This document shows, in pieces, positions 30,886-43,700 of a DNA stretch of 64,000 bases. The stretch spans positions 24,676,001 through 24,740,000 of the forward strand of contig CM060734.1 in assembly GCA_030704615.1 (NCBI GenBank). The letters run 5' to 3'. Under the pieces are notes generated by a model. The model worked only from the letters and a program-made list of their open reading frames with translations. It ran no database searches and was not told the DNA's origin. Every line of letters begins with the position of its first letter. Within the stretch, counting starts at the first letter, position 1. The translations under genes were made by a program, and so were the position numbers. The stretch comes from Takakia lepidozioides. Its lineage: Eukaryota > Streptophyta > Takakiopsida > Takakiales > Takakiaceae.

Positions 30886-33060
30886 CTATGTCAAAGAAGT
30901 TAGACTTCTGTCCATTAACAGTGACACAACTTTTGGTGTGAGCCTACAAGTTATGGACAACTCTCCACATCTTTCCCTTGATCCCACATGACCAGAGTTG
31001 GAGCCATAGATCGTCTCTCCACAGTGTGTCATAAGGGTTTCAAAGGTTTTGACAATGTCAACTGTTGAAGTCACCACTGCACCCTTAATAGTCCTCAGCG
31101 CTTGTGCTTGCTGATAGTTTTTTGGCTTGTACAAACGTTGAAGGGCCAACCAGAATCTCTTGTCATTACCACCATGGTGGTTTGAGCTTATTTCACTATA
31201 GTTTGTCCCAATATAATTTCTTCTGAGACCATGCAAGCTTATTGATATCTTTGCAGAACTGGTAGTACCTAGCCCACAATTCTTTGTTGGTTTTCAAACC
31301 GCAGCACTCTTTATAGAAGACTTGTCTCTCAGCTAACTTGAGTTTAATCTCATTGGTCCACCAATTAATAGCTCTACCACAGACACTTAGTTTCCTCCCA
31401 ATGATCTTGTCAGCCACAGAGGAGACGAACCTCTCCCAAGAATCCACTGCTCTTTCAACTTCATTTCTTGCATTGCCAGAGCGAAACTGAAGGTCTTGGA
31501 GCGAGTGGACAAAATGAGGGAGAGCCTCTTGCAAGGCCTAGACATACTAAGCCTTGACCTCTTCATTTTGGAATTTTTCTATGCGCCACTTCCGAATCGA
31601 ACATTTCACAGATCTCTTGGTGTTGGGAAAATACCTTTTGATCTCAGTCCAAACCAGGAAGTGGTCAGAGGTACCAATATCAGTTATGTCAATCAACACA
31701 CTGGCACTCTGGGGAAACAAAGTTTTGTCCATTATGGTATAATCCACAATGGAACGTTCCCCTGTTTGGGCTTTCTCACGAGTCCTCTGCACTTGGTCTC
31801 TTTTTTCTTCTAGATAGTTTATTAACCGTCTACCATTAGAATTCAGCTTGTCCTCACCAAAAGGCCCAATGGTATCATCCTGATGGAGACCTTTGCCCAC
31901 CCCGGCATTGAAGTCACCCAATAAGACCACCTGACCTTTGGCGAGGAACTTAGCATAGTCCAGCTTCATGTCTTCGAAGGCTTTGTTTGCATCATCACTA
32001 AGGGTCCCCTATGTGGGCATGTAAACACAACCCACAAAGAGGTCCTTCGTATTCAGGCCGCCCTTCAGTTTCAGTTTTAGCCAAATATTGTGCTCATACC
32101 GCACACCCTTGTTGATAATTCCACAATTGTCACACAATAAATCACGAACAAAGAATGCAACCCTTTTTTTACCATGTTTGGCAGAGGTTGCCTTAAGAGG
32201 GCACATCTTACCTATCATTATAACCATTGACATCTCCAACCAGTTTGTCCAGAGTTTCCCATGTCTCTTGCCCAACACAGATATGAATGTCATTTGCCCG
32301 AAGAACTTGTCCCACTTCGAGTTGTTTCCATTGTCAACCCTGAGAAATTTTGAAAGTGCCCAGCTGCAAGCCAGCCCTTTGCATGTGAATTGTTTGTCGT
32401 CTAGGTAGCCTATGGTTGCTCCTGGACACCAACCGTTCTGCAAAAAAGGGACAATTACCCCGTGTGTAGATTTTGCTCGTCTTGTGTAAACTTTCAGGAT
32501 TGGTAAACCATTCAGAGTACCAAATCCTTCAGTTACACGACTCTCAAGCTCTGCACACTTAGAGACAGTTTGTCTGTCTGACTGCTTGGAATCAACCTCA
32601 TATTCCAGAGCATCAAACCTAGAAACTTTCAAGTTGAAATCCCTTCCCTTGGTTGTCTTCCTAGAGTACCTCATTGAATCACCAATGTCTAAGACTGCTC
32701 TCCAGCCAGTCAAGGGACAAACTTTTTTGAGATTGAATTGATGTGAGACTCTGTTAGTAGCATTTTTGGGCATTGCAACATTCAAAGTACCTCTATTATC
32801 AAGTCTCGAGATGGAACCATTAGCCATATAATCCAAGCCTAAGCTGGAGCATGTAGTTTTAAAGGACACATCGTCCATCCTAAGATTCACCCCAAAAACT
32901 ACACATGAAGCCCTAGATTTGGCATAAGTAACCAGTTCCCAGGAATCACCATGGGGAGTGTTGTTTTGATAAGAGGTAATGTATTGGTAGAATTGGTCTA
33001 TAAGTTTAATTACAAGGACCAACCCTAGCCCAAGTGCCGAGTATGCTAGACAGAGCATAC
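30886..33060 (-). pseudogene. LINE 5' half: endonuclease domain and following linker
   Basis: Read on the minus strand from 33060 down, a long frame ends in RVAFFVRDLLCDNCG...EHNIWLKLKLK...LFVGCVYMPT, then a stop at about 32008. The next frame gives VVLLGDFNAGVGKG and VDYTIM...IGTSDHFLVWTEIK; GDFN and SDH are hallmark blocks of AP-type endonucleases of LINEs. GQETWETLDKL, the QE block, is visible only in a shifted frame near 32245, so compensating indels have occurred. The linker (WWTNEIKLKLAERQVFYKECC) and a beginning of the reverse transcriptase region follow to 30886, where homology stops. This is a dead, 3'-truncated copy. Confidence 0.7.
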
Positions 33061-33296
33061 GACTGCCCTGCCCCCAAGCGGTAGGGGTCTGCTTGTTACC
33101 ATTGAGAGATCACACTCCAGGGAGCTGCATGGAATGGCTCGCATAGGCATATTCTGAAGAGGGAAAGGCCCCAAACTCTCCAACTAAATCCAATGCACTA
33201 CCTTAATCTGAAGCAAAGCGCTTAAGGTTAAATCAAACAAAGACACGGGGTCTCAAGGCTGACATTTAGTCACAAAGACATTTATGTACTCCCGTA

Positions 33297-34420
33297 TCAA
33301 GTCCACCCAATGGCAATAGGCTTCCTAGAGGATAGGGAGAAAGAAAGAATGTACTCATAAACTTTGTTTGCCGTAGCCTTGTGGCCATTGACCCCGCGCC
33401 CAGTTTGAGCAGAACACAAAGGGACAGAACCTACCTTTGTCAGGGGCTGACGTCGGTAGTAAGACTTACCTTGAAATAAAACATTGATCCAGGTTTTCCA
33501 GATATCCTCTAGAAATCCCTTCATACAAGCATCAATCTGTTGTGTGTGACTTGCCAAATAACTAGGCCCCAGAAGGGCCTAGGCTTTTGGCTCAGCCTCG
33601 AGACTTTCAAAGTTGGTAAACAGAGGTTCGGGAACAATTCCCTTAATAGATTTGAGGAGAGCGTCTCTCTGGTGAGAGAACCCCGGACAATGAATCAAAA
33701 AGTGAATATTGTCTTCAGGTTGCCCACACAACGGGCAATTGCACTCTCCCTTTCCTCTCTGCTTCTGTTTGTTGTTCAAAGGTAGGCTTCCAGCCCTGAT
33801 TTAAATTTCAGTCTAGTACCAAGAGTGGGTAGACCCTTGAGGTCATCCATGATGTCCTCCCCCATGTCACAAAGTGGAAACAAGTTCAAGTTTTTTGCCT
33901 TTAACTTCATTTTCATCAGCCAATTTTCTTGGCAATAGACATGGCTTTGGACACTACAGTCTCTAAGTCATATTTATCCAGCAAGGTCAAGACTTGCGGG
34001 TTAAGATTCAGATGCTTGAGAATCTCTTATACTCTCTTCTGCCAAGACTTAGCCTATTTTCTGGTGTTGGACATATGTTGCAGCTGACCCCACCATCTGA
34101 CCTTGAATTCATCTCGTTGGGAGCTTAAGGAAGGGATACCAAACTCACCCCGAATAGCCACATTGGTTGTTTTGGAGCATGCTGACATGCACTCCTTAAG
34201 CACCCCCACTTGAATGGATTCTAGAGACTTCGCCTGGTTGGAGTTATCAACCCATATTGCAGATCATACTCCAAGGCAGGTCTAATAACACGACAAAGCA
34301 TGGTTTTTCTTGACCTCATAGTTGATCCCTCTGCAATGGAAGAATTTGGTGAGACCCAGCGCTTTGCGCTTGCCCGTTTGAACAACTTTCTGAATATATG
34401 CATCCCTTTTATAGGGAGAA
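33297..34420 (-). pseudogene. LINE ORF2 C-terminal part, upstream of a second LINE
   Basis: The minus strand reads MLCRVIRPALEYDLQYGLI, a late reverse transcriptase/thumb block, then ECMSACSKTTNVAIRGEFGIPSL. Further on comes a zinc-binding tail, CNCPLCGQPEDNIHFLIHCPGF (positions about 33735-33665), which closes many LINE proteins. This is a 3' end, and it lies 5' (higher coordinates) of the LINE 5' half at 30886-33060 in the same orientation. The two are therefore either two neighbouring LINE copies in tandem or one copy that was rearranged. Several stops interrupt the frame. Confidence 0.6.
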
Positions 34421-34969
34421 AGAGAGGGAGAGAGTGAGTAGCTCATTTCACACTAAGGAATTGTCCAGTATTCTCGCCGGACCAGGAACACAACATCAGC
34501 TCAAAGGAAGCATTAGATGAATTGTTTGGGTTTGCTTGGTTTTGAAAGAGGCAATGACATCTGCTTCATGTCATTTGCTTGACATTGGCTGTTGAGGTTG
34601 GCTAAGGCCGTCAGCCGTGCATCTTGGTTGCATCTGTCACAATTTGAGGGTTGTTGTTCTGCTGACATGTTTTCCTATTAGAATGTTATGTATGGAGTCT
34701 GTAAAAGATAGTGATACCTTTTGACCAATTTATGCCTCTTTCAAGGTATCTTTTGACCAATTTAGGTGACTAGACATGCACTTCTGTAGATGCGTTGCTC
34801 TAGCAAAGTTGGTAGTTTATCAGTGTCCACCTCTTGTCATTAATTCTTGTTGCTACATTGAAACCCTTAGGTGACCATGCCAATGCTATCAATTGCAGGG
34901 CAGGACAAGACAATGTTGTGGTTGAAGGTTTTCTGAAATAACAGGGTGTGGAGGCAAGAAAGGAAGGAG

Positions 34970-35019
<50 letters not shown>

Positions 35020-38000
35020 ATACTTGAATGTGGATATGTTCTTTGTGACAATACTCAAGAACTGCCTGATCCCTTTATCTCCAGCCTTGAACATATGGGG
35101 ACATTTGATGGCAAACTAATACATGATATCTTGAGCTATACCATGTAGCAACAGCATAATAGAGTATATGTGTACACCTTCTACATGATCCGGTCAATGT
35201 ACATTGCTCTCTTGGCTGGTCTACTGTAGCCAATGCCTTGTATTAGCATTAGGAAACCTGAAAATGAGAGGCTTGAGGAATTTTTTTTTCTCTCTTTCTT
35301 TCCTTAAATGTTGTTAAGATCTTTATAGACAACATTCAAGAATTGCCTGATCTCGTTATTCCATTCAATTTTTTTTTGTCTAGAACGGAACGTGGAATTG
35401 GATAACTGGGATGACTCACTAGGATGACTCATGAGGGTGACTCATCAGGGTTCACCCTAGAGGTCTTAACCTAAAGCTGCTGCCCTATATGCTTAGTATG
35501 CTTGGCCACTCTTCTCATTTGGAAGAGGAGCAGGCAAGAGCTGAAGGAGCTGACTACACTATGTCTACAAGCAAGGTATCCATTCAGACTCCTTCAACAC
35601 TGTGATGGGCTGCTTAGGATGGCAACACAAAGAGAGTTGACACTATGAGGAACTTACATGGACTTGACTAAGCTCTACTCTGAATCTAGGAATACTTTTG
35701 CAAAACCAAGGGCTTCTATATGTCCCCTTGCTTGAGTACTTGGCTCTAGTGACACCTTCCTTTGGGGAATGGGTGCTTACAGACATGAGACCACCCCCCC
35801 TCCCTCTGGAGCACGGGCTGAAATAGGTGTACTGAGTTCTGTACCTATGTTGAATGGCTGAAAGGACCTCTCTTACCTCTCCTCTCTTGCTAGTATGACC
35901 TGTTGCAGGGATGACATTGATAACAAATGTGAAGGGGTTTAAGCCCGGGGTTCCACAGGGATCACTAACCTGTTGGTTGGTTGGTTGGCTGTGATGGATC
36001 CAGGTGATGCCACTTCACCTTCTTTTGTTGCAGGAAATGCTACTAAGGGCAAGAGACTAAGGAGTGCGGCTTTGAGCTCTCTCAAACCTCAAATCTATTT
36101 GTATGTGTTGCTTATGTACACATACTACTGCTGTTTTTGCTTTGTTTGGTTTGATGGATCTACCTACATGGAAAGGAGTTGCGTTACCTGGTGTGCATTT
36201 GATTACCACTTTGTACACCTAAAAACTGGTTTTCCAGCAAGGATATGTAAAGGGAGGTATGGAGGCAGATCTGGGTAGAGACAGTTTGATGGTGCCTAGA
36301 ATTAGGCTGTATGATGTCGTTAAAAAGAGGCGAACACAGCACATTGTGCTTAGTGTTTCCAGATTCTGGGGTCTTTGATCCAGTTCAAAAAAACAAAGAA
36401 GAACTAGGGACTGCCTAAGTTTAGGCTTAATAGTAGGCTGGATGAAGAACAAATTTTACCAACGGAGCTGATGAAAACTAAGGAAACGTCTAGAAACGAG
36501 GGTTTCCATTACAACCTGGCAACTAGCAAGTCGACACTTTGAAGATGGATGTGCGATATCGAGGAAGGAATCTGAGCACAGACGGCGATTTACTAACTTG
36601 TCTCCTTGCTCCCGCCAAGTGCAATTATACTCTAGCATAGAGTAGAAGTATAAACAGCAGATATCGAGCAATGTGGACTATTTCAGGGAATTGATCCTTA
36701 TAACCCATTCCTCAATTCTGTTGTTCTATGCTATTGCGATTTTGGTGGAGCAACATGTCTCAGATGCAGCTCCCACAAGCTCTCAAGGTGGAGTCTGTAC
36801 ATGCTTTTCTTGTGATGTTTTGAAAGCTTAACTCTAGCATAATGGACATCGATAACATGTGTGGGCACCTGATTTACCTGGGGTTCCACATGAATCACTA
36901 ACCTGTTGGTTTGATGGTTGGTTGTGATGGATCCAGGTAGGGTACATCATTTCTTATGCTGCCAGTTAAGCTGAAGGATTTCAAGAGGCATAGAGTCACA
37001 CACACCATGGAAACAGGGTTGCATGAGACCTGACTCAAGAGCATTTTGCTCCCTTCCTACAGCCATCTTCTTTTGTTTGACTCAGTGCTATTGATGACAT
37101 GAAGGAATTCTGCTAGGTAGAAAACAGATTGCATTTCAGACATTGTTGTTCCAGCAGGTTGGGATTTTATGAGGAATTTTGGAAGTTACTACAAGCTGAC
37201 TATGAGCTCATGTATGAGACTATCCTGAAAGGAAACTGACCTGAGAATAGATGCCAGTAGTGGCAAAGATCTGGCCATACCAAATGGAGTGGAGTGATGA
37301 TCAGATTATGAAGTACTTGAATGACAACAACACACCTCTCTTTTAGACAAAAAGGTGTTCATGCTAGCTAGTGCTTAAAAAAGCCCACCCTGCTTTTTGT
37401 AAGACACTGAAATGTGGAATCTATTGGGTGATCAAATGGCCATTCAGTTCTGTCAGGGTTCTTTCTAAGTACTTCAGCGATGGTGCCTTTGTACAAAGGC
37501 TGTATTGTCTAAACACAAAGGATCAGAGCTGATCCTTTGTATTTCTTTGTCAAAGACAAGACAAGTCTTGTCTCTTTTTTATCTTGGGCATATTATTTCA
37601 GGTGGGATAAAATGATTTTTCCTATGTTTGTCCTGAAATTGACAAGTAGACAGTTGTTGCAAAATTTATTCCCTGGCCTAGGGCCTTGTGGGATTTATTG
37701 CCCATGTGCTGGTTTAAATTTAGGGTTTCAGATCTCTAACCTTGCAATTTAAGTTGCTACCTGAAACTATGACAGTGTCGGGCACACAGCTCACCGAGCT
37801 CTGACTTAAAGAGTTTTTCAACAAGGCTGAGGCTAGCAAGATTTAAGCGCATTATGCTGGTTGAGCTTCCTATGCAGTTATAGGGAAGCTTTGGCTCAGT
37901 TGTTGACACGAACAAGAAGTTACACTTAGCCCTTATCTGTGCTTTGCAATTGCTTCTTGTTACGTGAACGGATACATATTGCGTCACAGACTGGTCTGCC

Positions 38001-38064
38001 TCAAACTTTCAAGGTTTTGGGCAATATCACACCTTTACTATTACTCTTGTAATCTTTCATTTGC
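34421..38064. other. No gene recognised; CT microsatellite and a duplicated about 110-bp block
   Basis: The longest gene-free stretch of the window. A CT dinucleotide run of about 38 bp lies at 34976-35014. A block at about 35905-36015 (GATAACA...GGGGTTCCACA, TCACTAACCTGTTGGTT, GTGATGGATCCAGGT) recurs at about 36845-36945 with some 80% identity by eye. TATCTTTTGACCAATTTA-like words are duplicated at 34715 and 34747. No domain was recognised in any frame. It may be old retroelement or unannotated intron sequence. Confidence 0.4.
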
Positions 38065-38175
38065 TTAGAAATGCATGTTGGACAGCGATAGCAAGCGTGA
38101 AGACCTGCTACTCACCTCGCACATCCTCACTAATACGCATTCTGTTGGATGTGGTGGTTTTTGGGACGGGCGCAA
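38065..38175 (+). pseudogene. Duplicate of the first methyltransferase-gene exon
   Basis: ATGCATGTTGGACA...GATAGCAA..GTGAAGACCTGCTACTC onward matches 22019-22131 almost base for base, with about ten substitutions and a short insertion after ACGCATTCTG. The encoded stretch reads EDLLLTSHILTN-like here and EDLLLTSCILTD at 22 kb. Preservation of only the exon-sized block suggests a second, deleted copy of the same mobile gene. It lies directly upstream of the Ty3/gypsy pol X. Confidence 0.65.
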
Positions 38176-38496
38176 CTGAGGGTCCTTCACTTTTCATGGA
38201 TCATTTCTAAGCTGTATGTGTAAATTTTGCTACAGAGTACACTAGATAGGTGATGGAAATCACCTATCGTATGAGGCAGCCACTACCTAAAAAGTACGGC
38301 ACAACGTTTGACGCCAGCCTTAGGTTTCCCTAAGGGAAGTATTTTATGGAAGTAATCTACCCTTGGGATCTGTTACCAGAAGGCTCTGAAGACCTGTCTT
38401 GACTTGGATCAATCTCAGTCTACAGTGGTTTCATTCTGAATTCTGTGTGTGCTTTGTTTCAAAACATAGAAGTACACCCCTTTTGGGCTATGATGG

Positions 38497-39674
38497 AGCA
38501 TCTTTGGTAAAGAAATACCCATACCAATCCATGAACATTGGCACTGAGGAGGAACCCAATGACATAATTATTTCTACAGAGATCCTTACAGATGAATTGT
38601 CTATGTGGAAGGAGTTCTTCAAGCGCAATCGCACAACCTTTGCTTGGAATTATACGGATCTCCGTGGGGTACCACCAGAGATTTGTCAACATCGTATTGT
38701 CCTAGAAGAGGGGGCAATTCCGGTATGACAACGCCAACATCGATTGAATCCTAAATACTCTTTATTGGTGAAGGAAGAGTTGGATAAATTGTTGGCAGCT
38801 GATTTTCCATACAGCGATTGGGTATCGCCAATAGTGGTTGTTCCCAAGAAGCAATCGGGCAAGGTGTGAGTTTGCCAGGACTTTCGAAAACTTAATACAG
38901 TTACTAAGAAAGACTATTTTCCATTACCTTTCACCGATACTATCCTTGATGCAGTCGCTGGCCATGAATGCTATTCTTTTCTTGATGGATTCTCAGGTTA
39001 TAACCAGATGGGATTTTCTATTCTATCAGCTATCAGCCATCAGTCATCAGCCATCAATGTCACATGTGACGTGGATGTGGAAACGGCAGCCACGTGGCAA
39101 TATATAATTTTTTTTCGGGCTGCCCAAAATTGTATGCTTGTATTTGAGAGAAACATTAATGAAACATAACACGGGATTGTATTGACATGCCACCTTTGGC
39201 TGACGAAGGTGGAGCTGAGTGGGAGAACATAAATGTAAAAACGCAATAAATGGATGTCGAAAAAAAAAAAAACAACAACAACAACATGAGGTATGGACTT
39301 CTAGCGTGGAAGAATTCTGCATGTTTTTGAGCCATTTTAATCTCTAGCTTGGATTATCGTATGCTACGGAAATGTCCAGGGATGCTGGTGAAAAATATAT
39401 ATATTTGTTGGACCTAAGTTGAACGAAGGTGGCTCTTCTGTCATTGTATAAGGTACTTTTTGCTTTTTGGAATGTGATCTTGTATTCAATTTCAAACTCT
39501 AAAATTTATTTTGGGCAGATTGAAATGTTCTTGTTCACCTTCGTTGACCTTCGTCACTGATGGAATTGCGTTGGTAATTGACAGAATAGGAGCTCTCTAA
39601 CCAGATCACGATTGCCGAGGAAGACCGCGCTAAGACCACCTTTACCACATCGTTTCAAGACTATTTGCGATTGT
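38497..39674 (+). pseudogene. Ty3/gypsy element X, reverse transcriptase 5' part, interrupted
   Basis: The frame reads WKEFFKRNRTTFAWNYTDLRGVPPEICQHRI, then YSDWVSPIVVVPKK and DFRKLNTVTKKDYFPLPFTDTILD, ending SFLDGFSGYNQ at about 39006. After a 588-bp insertion it resumes with ITIAEEDRAKTTF (39603-39645). These are blocks 1-3 of a Ty3/gypsy reverse transcriptase. TGA stops at 38726-38728 and in GKV-stop-VCQDF fall where the family has Arg, as expected from CGA to TGA change. The block with PFGLCNAPATF is missing even after removing both insertions. The element continues at 52995. Confidence 0.85.
39010..39597. mobile_element. 588-bp MULE-type miniature element with 9-bp target duplication
   Basis: The reverse transcriptase of element X is split by this segment. 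TAACCAGAT lies on both sides, at 39001-39009 and 39598-39606, a 9-bp target-site duplication. The outer ends read GGGATTTTCTATTCTATCAG on the left; the inverse of the right end reads GAGAGCTCCTATTCTGTCAA. About 16 of the first 23 positions agree, so these are imperfect terminal inverted repeats. Nine-base duplications are the mark of the Mutator superfamily. There is no transposase, only an A-rich stretch at 39257-39285, so it is non-autonomous. Removing it restores the frame of X. Confidence 0.8.
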
Positions 39675-40663
39675 TGTCGAGCGGCTTTTACTCACCCATC
39701 CCTTCGCTATCCGAGGTGGGAACTCCAAGATAGAAGAGTTGGAAATCTCTAAGCACTCAGCCCGCTCAAAACAATCAGTCATGACCTACAGCTAGTGTAT
39801 CATGGGGGTGTTTCCTATTTGTACTCCTTCTCACATTCATGTTAGCGAGTTACCTTACTATCTGCAATTAAATATCAGTTTGCTTCAGAAATCTATCAAG
39901 TTCCATCCATTCATTCCACAGCTTCACTCAGGTCTCTCTACACAGTGTGAGTATGAAGTATGTATCAGATTAATATCTATCAAGTATCAGGCTGAAGCCA
40001 TGGTGTCTCTAATCTACTTGGCATTACAATTCTACAGCTTGCATTCATCAAGTAACAATAGATCGTCACTTCCCTTACTCAGAATGTACTCTCCCTTCTA
40101 TTTCCCCAAGCCCTGATGTCCGAAATCCCCTCCCGTGAAGTGATGTCTCGACGTCCCCGCTCTTCGCTTTTTCTACCTACAAGCTGTTCTAACCGCTTTC
40201 CTAACTAACCGTCATCCATGTAGTACACGTTCCTTTTTCAGATGTCGTTCCCCCACCGTCGTTCCCTGCCAATGATAACTATTCCCTAGCTGTGCCGAGC
40301 TGTGACTGGCTGTATCAGGCTGTGGCGGGCTGTAACTGGCTATGTCGGGCTGTGTAGGGTTGTGCGAAGCTGTGGCGGCTGTATCGGGCTGTGACTGGCT
40401 GTGTTGGGCTGTGTCGACTGTGCGAAGCTGTGACGGCTGTGTCTGACTGTGTCGGTTGTGTCGGACTGTGACGGGCTGTGACGGGTTGTGTTGGACTGTG
40501 ACGGGCTGTGACGGCTGTGTCGGGCTGTGATGGACTGTGTCGGGCTGTGTATCTTCCCCCTAAAGCCTGTTGCTGTCACCCCTAAGGCTCATGTTCTGTG
40601 TAAAAATTAAGGGTACCCCACAGATCCCGTAAAAGCGTCTAAGTCCCAAGCAGCCCTCTAACA
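39675..40663 (-). repeat. 3' LTR of element Y (989 bp)
   Basis: It matches 52015-52994 almost base for base. Differences include a substitution at the GTTAGCGAG/GTTAACGAG site and a small indel near 40082. It contains a GCTGTG-type short tandem repeat at about 40290-40550. It is the 3' LTR because the element reads leftward. Confidence 0.95.
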
Positions 40664-40683
40664 TTTACCCCTCCCCCTCTCAA
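40664..40683 (-). other. Polypurine tract of element Y
   Basis: On the coding strand TGAGAGGGGGAGGGGTAAA lies directly against the 3' LTR. This is the normal place and composition for the plus-strand primer of an LTR retrotransposon. Confidence 0.75.
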
Positions 40684-40702
40684 AAAGCCGTGTCCTCACG
40701 GT

Positions 40703-43700
40703 TTACTGTTTGGGATTAGCAAACCTTTGTGAGCGAGCACCCTTGTGACGTTGAGAGTCTCGTGAAGGACTTCGTGTGTGAGCCCGTGTCCTGTCATTGG
40801 TTGAGGGAGATGATTGAGCACTACCTGGAAATGTCAGTCCTTCCTTTGGCTGATATCGAGGTAATCTTTCAGGCATAGGAGACCCCTGTCGCTTCTTCTC
40901 TGCCATCTGAATTGCATAGTCCTCTGCCATGTCAAAAGAGTCCGCTGAAGAAACAATAGTATTAGAATCCTCGTCCCCCCTGAGGTGTTTTAACGGTCAA
41001 ACTCTAACTGGAATTCTCTGGGGCATACAATGTTGTCCCACCATGTCTGGAAGTTTAAACTGCAAAACTTGCTGTAAGCGCTGAATGGCAAAATTGGTGA
41101 AGACCCTGAGCTCCTTGTCTGTCCAGGTGAGTGGGGTACCAATAACTTGTGAATTGTGCAAGTTTTTCCATGCCTCATGGCCCTTAAAGAAAATATCGTC
41201 AGGCCCGAATTTCTGTGTTGACAAATTGTTCCAGGCCGCATGAAACCATGAACGAATTTGAGAATCCTTTTGCATCATAACTTTTGCCTCATATAGGTAC
41301 ATATGAGGTGGCACTACAGGTAAGATCCAATGATCCCCACTGGAATAACTCAGAAAGCGCGATTGCATCTTCTGCTGCTCAATGTGATAACGTGCCAGAA
41401 AACAAGCAGCGTAGTATAACCCACAGCCCATGACAATACTTGCTACTTCCTTGACCTTGGTATAAATGAATCCATGTACAACTTGGAAGGCAATTAATTC
41501 CTTCAACATGGTACTTGCCTCATGCCAGTACCTCGCAAAATGATGATCCTCTGTTGGTCGATTGTTTGGAAGAACCCTAGTCCTAGTTGCCACTGGCAGC
41601 CAAATGCGCATGATCTGATAGTAATGTGCCAACGACTGCGGAGGACTAAATTCCTTCCAAGCCAAATCCAACACAATGGGAATTTGGTTGAAGGGCATAA
41701 TCATAGCCCGACTGTACTCCCATGCAGCAGGAGTTTTAGGTGGGTTAAAAGCAGCATCCCCCCATACCTCAGGCTGTGGCGGCTGTGGTGTGGCTGTAGT
41801 AACAACAGGGTCAGCTACTGTCACAGTCACTTGTTGTGGTATTGGTATCACTGGCTCTTGTACCACTGGCATCTCCTGCGAAGAAGACTGAAAAGCTAAA
41901 GTTCTGGCTTGTAAATATGAAGCCATCAGCTGCTCCTCAGGTATAAAGACTCTTTTGTCAATATTTGATGTCAGGTCCTCCACCTGAGTCTGCAGGCCAT
42001 CTACATCCTCTTGTAGCTCCGCTATCCTACTATAGACATTGTCTATAGTAGTTGTGGCAATGTTCTGCACTTGCAGCCTGAGTTCATTCATCTCGCCTTG
42101 GGTGAGCTTCCGTGGTGCTTTGCCTTCCACCGGTCCTTGTGCTAACCAGACCTGCAGATGGTGGTTATCCACCAAGTTGGTTGTGGTACCTCTGAGAGTC
42201 TGCTCCTCTCTGAGTTTGTACATATCTAACTGTTGTTGTAAAGCCTTCATGCGCTTCGCATGAGGTTCAACCAAACTCGCATAGGCAGCAAGCAAATTAT
42301 TGGCTTCCTTCCAAGCCTTGTTAGTGACAGAGAGTTCATTTCTATTGGCCATGACCGTTTGTTGCAATTCCAGATTGTACCTCTCTTGGTCAGCTTCAAC
42401 CTGCCTGTATTGCTTGAAAGTATTCTCATTGCGACACATTGTATTCTTCATATCAATAATGAGTTTTGTCTGCTCGAGATTATCTGCCTGTGCCTTTATA
42501 CATCTTTCCGCTTGGCTGTTAACTTCTAATGTAGTTTGTTCAAGCGTAGTTGTGAGTGTAGCACATTGTATGGCCATCCTGTCATGCACTGTCTGCAACT
42601 CCGTATGTAGTGCATTCACTTCTTGCAAGTTGTTCTCATGCTTCACCTGCATTTGGTATAGCTGTTGCTTATGTGCTTCATGCAACTAGTCCTGCGCGAG
42701 GCCTGCTTCAATCAAATGTTCCTTGGCCAATTGCAAAGCAGCCGTTGTATCCTCTAACTCTTGCTATAATTTGAGAGTGACCTCCTCATCGACCTTGTTT
42801 GCACATTCAGTGGCAAGTCGAGCCTCAAACTCCTTCCTGAGTTCCTCCCTCAAAGCTGCCAATTGGGTAGATGGAACATGGGATTTCACATAAGTGCCCA
42901 ACAAATTAAGTGTCCTGCTTATGGAACTCATAAGCATGGCCTGTTGAGGGTCATCATGGTGAGATTGCTGTTGTTCTCCCTGATCCTCAACAGTGTGATG
43001 CCTCACAAACCATTCAGGCCATTGCCCCACCAGATTTTCTTCCTGAACCACCTCATCCGCTACAGGTGCTACAGTGTCTTGACATTCTACCTGTGGTACC
43101 TCTGTCAGAGGTGTGGGTATTACAACAACAGCAGGGTTTCCCCTGGACAACCGCTGCACCTCCGGAATCACTGTTTCCCTAATCAAACCAGAATTTTCAT
43201 AGAGAAGGTCCCCCTTCTCAATTTCTACCACCACCTGTTCTGTAGTGGGGATATCTAACCCTTCTTTCTCCAAATCAATTATTTGTGGTGGAACTGCATG
43301 GACAACTTGTGGTAACTCTGTGACAAGCCGATCATCTGGCTGTGACGGCTGTGATACTGAAGTAACCTCCTGTTCTCTCTCCACAGGTTGCGTTGTTTGT
43401 ACCCACATCTCTCTGTGCTGATGTGCCCCCTCTTGCACAGGAGTATGAGTAACTTCTTCCTCTAGCTGTCTTGTAGTCAATGGTTCTGCCTCTTAGGCTG
43501 TTGATGCTCTGCCAATCCCCCTTCACCCTGTGAAGAACCTTGCTCTTCTATGGCAGTGGTTGCTGTCTCAAACACTCCCATCTCCTTCCTTTCTCTCGCA
43601 TCAAGTATGCACGAGTCTAGAATAATTTGTGCAATGATTGGCCCAGACACTATGATAGTAGACTTTGCGGCAGTGCCTTGTAATCTCTTCATCTCCTCTA

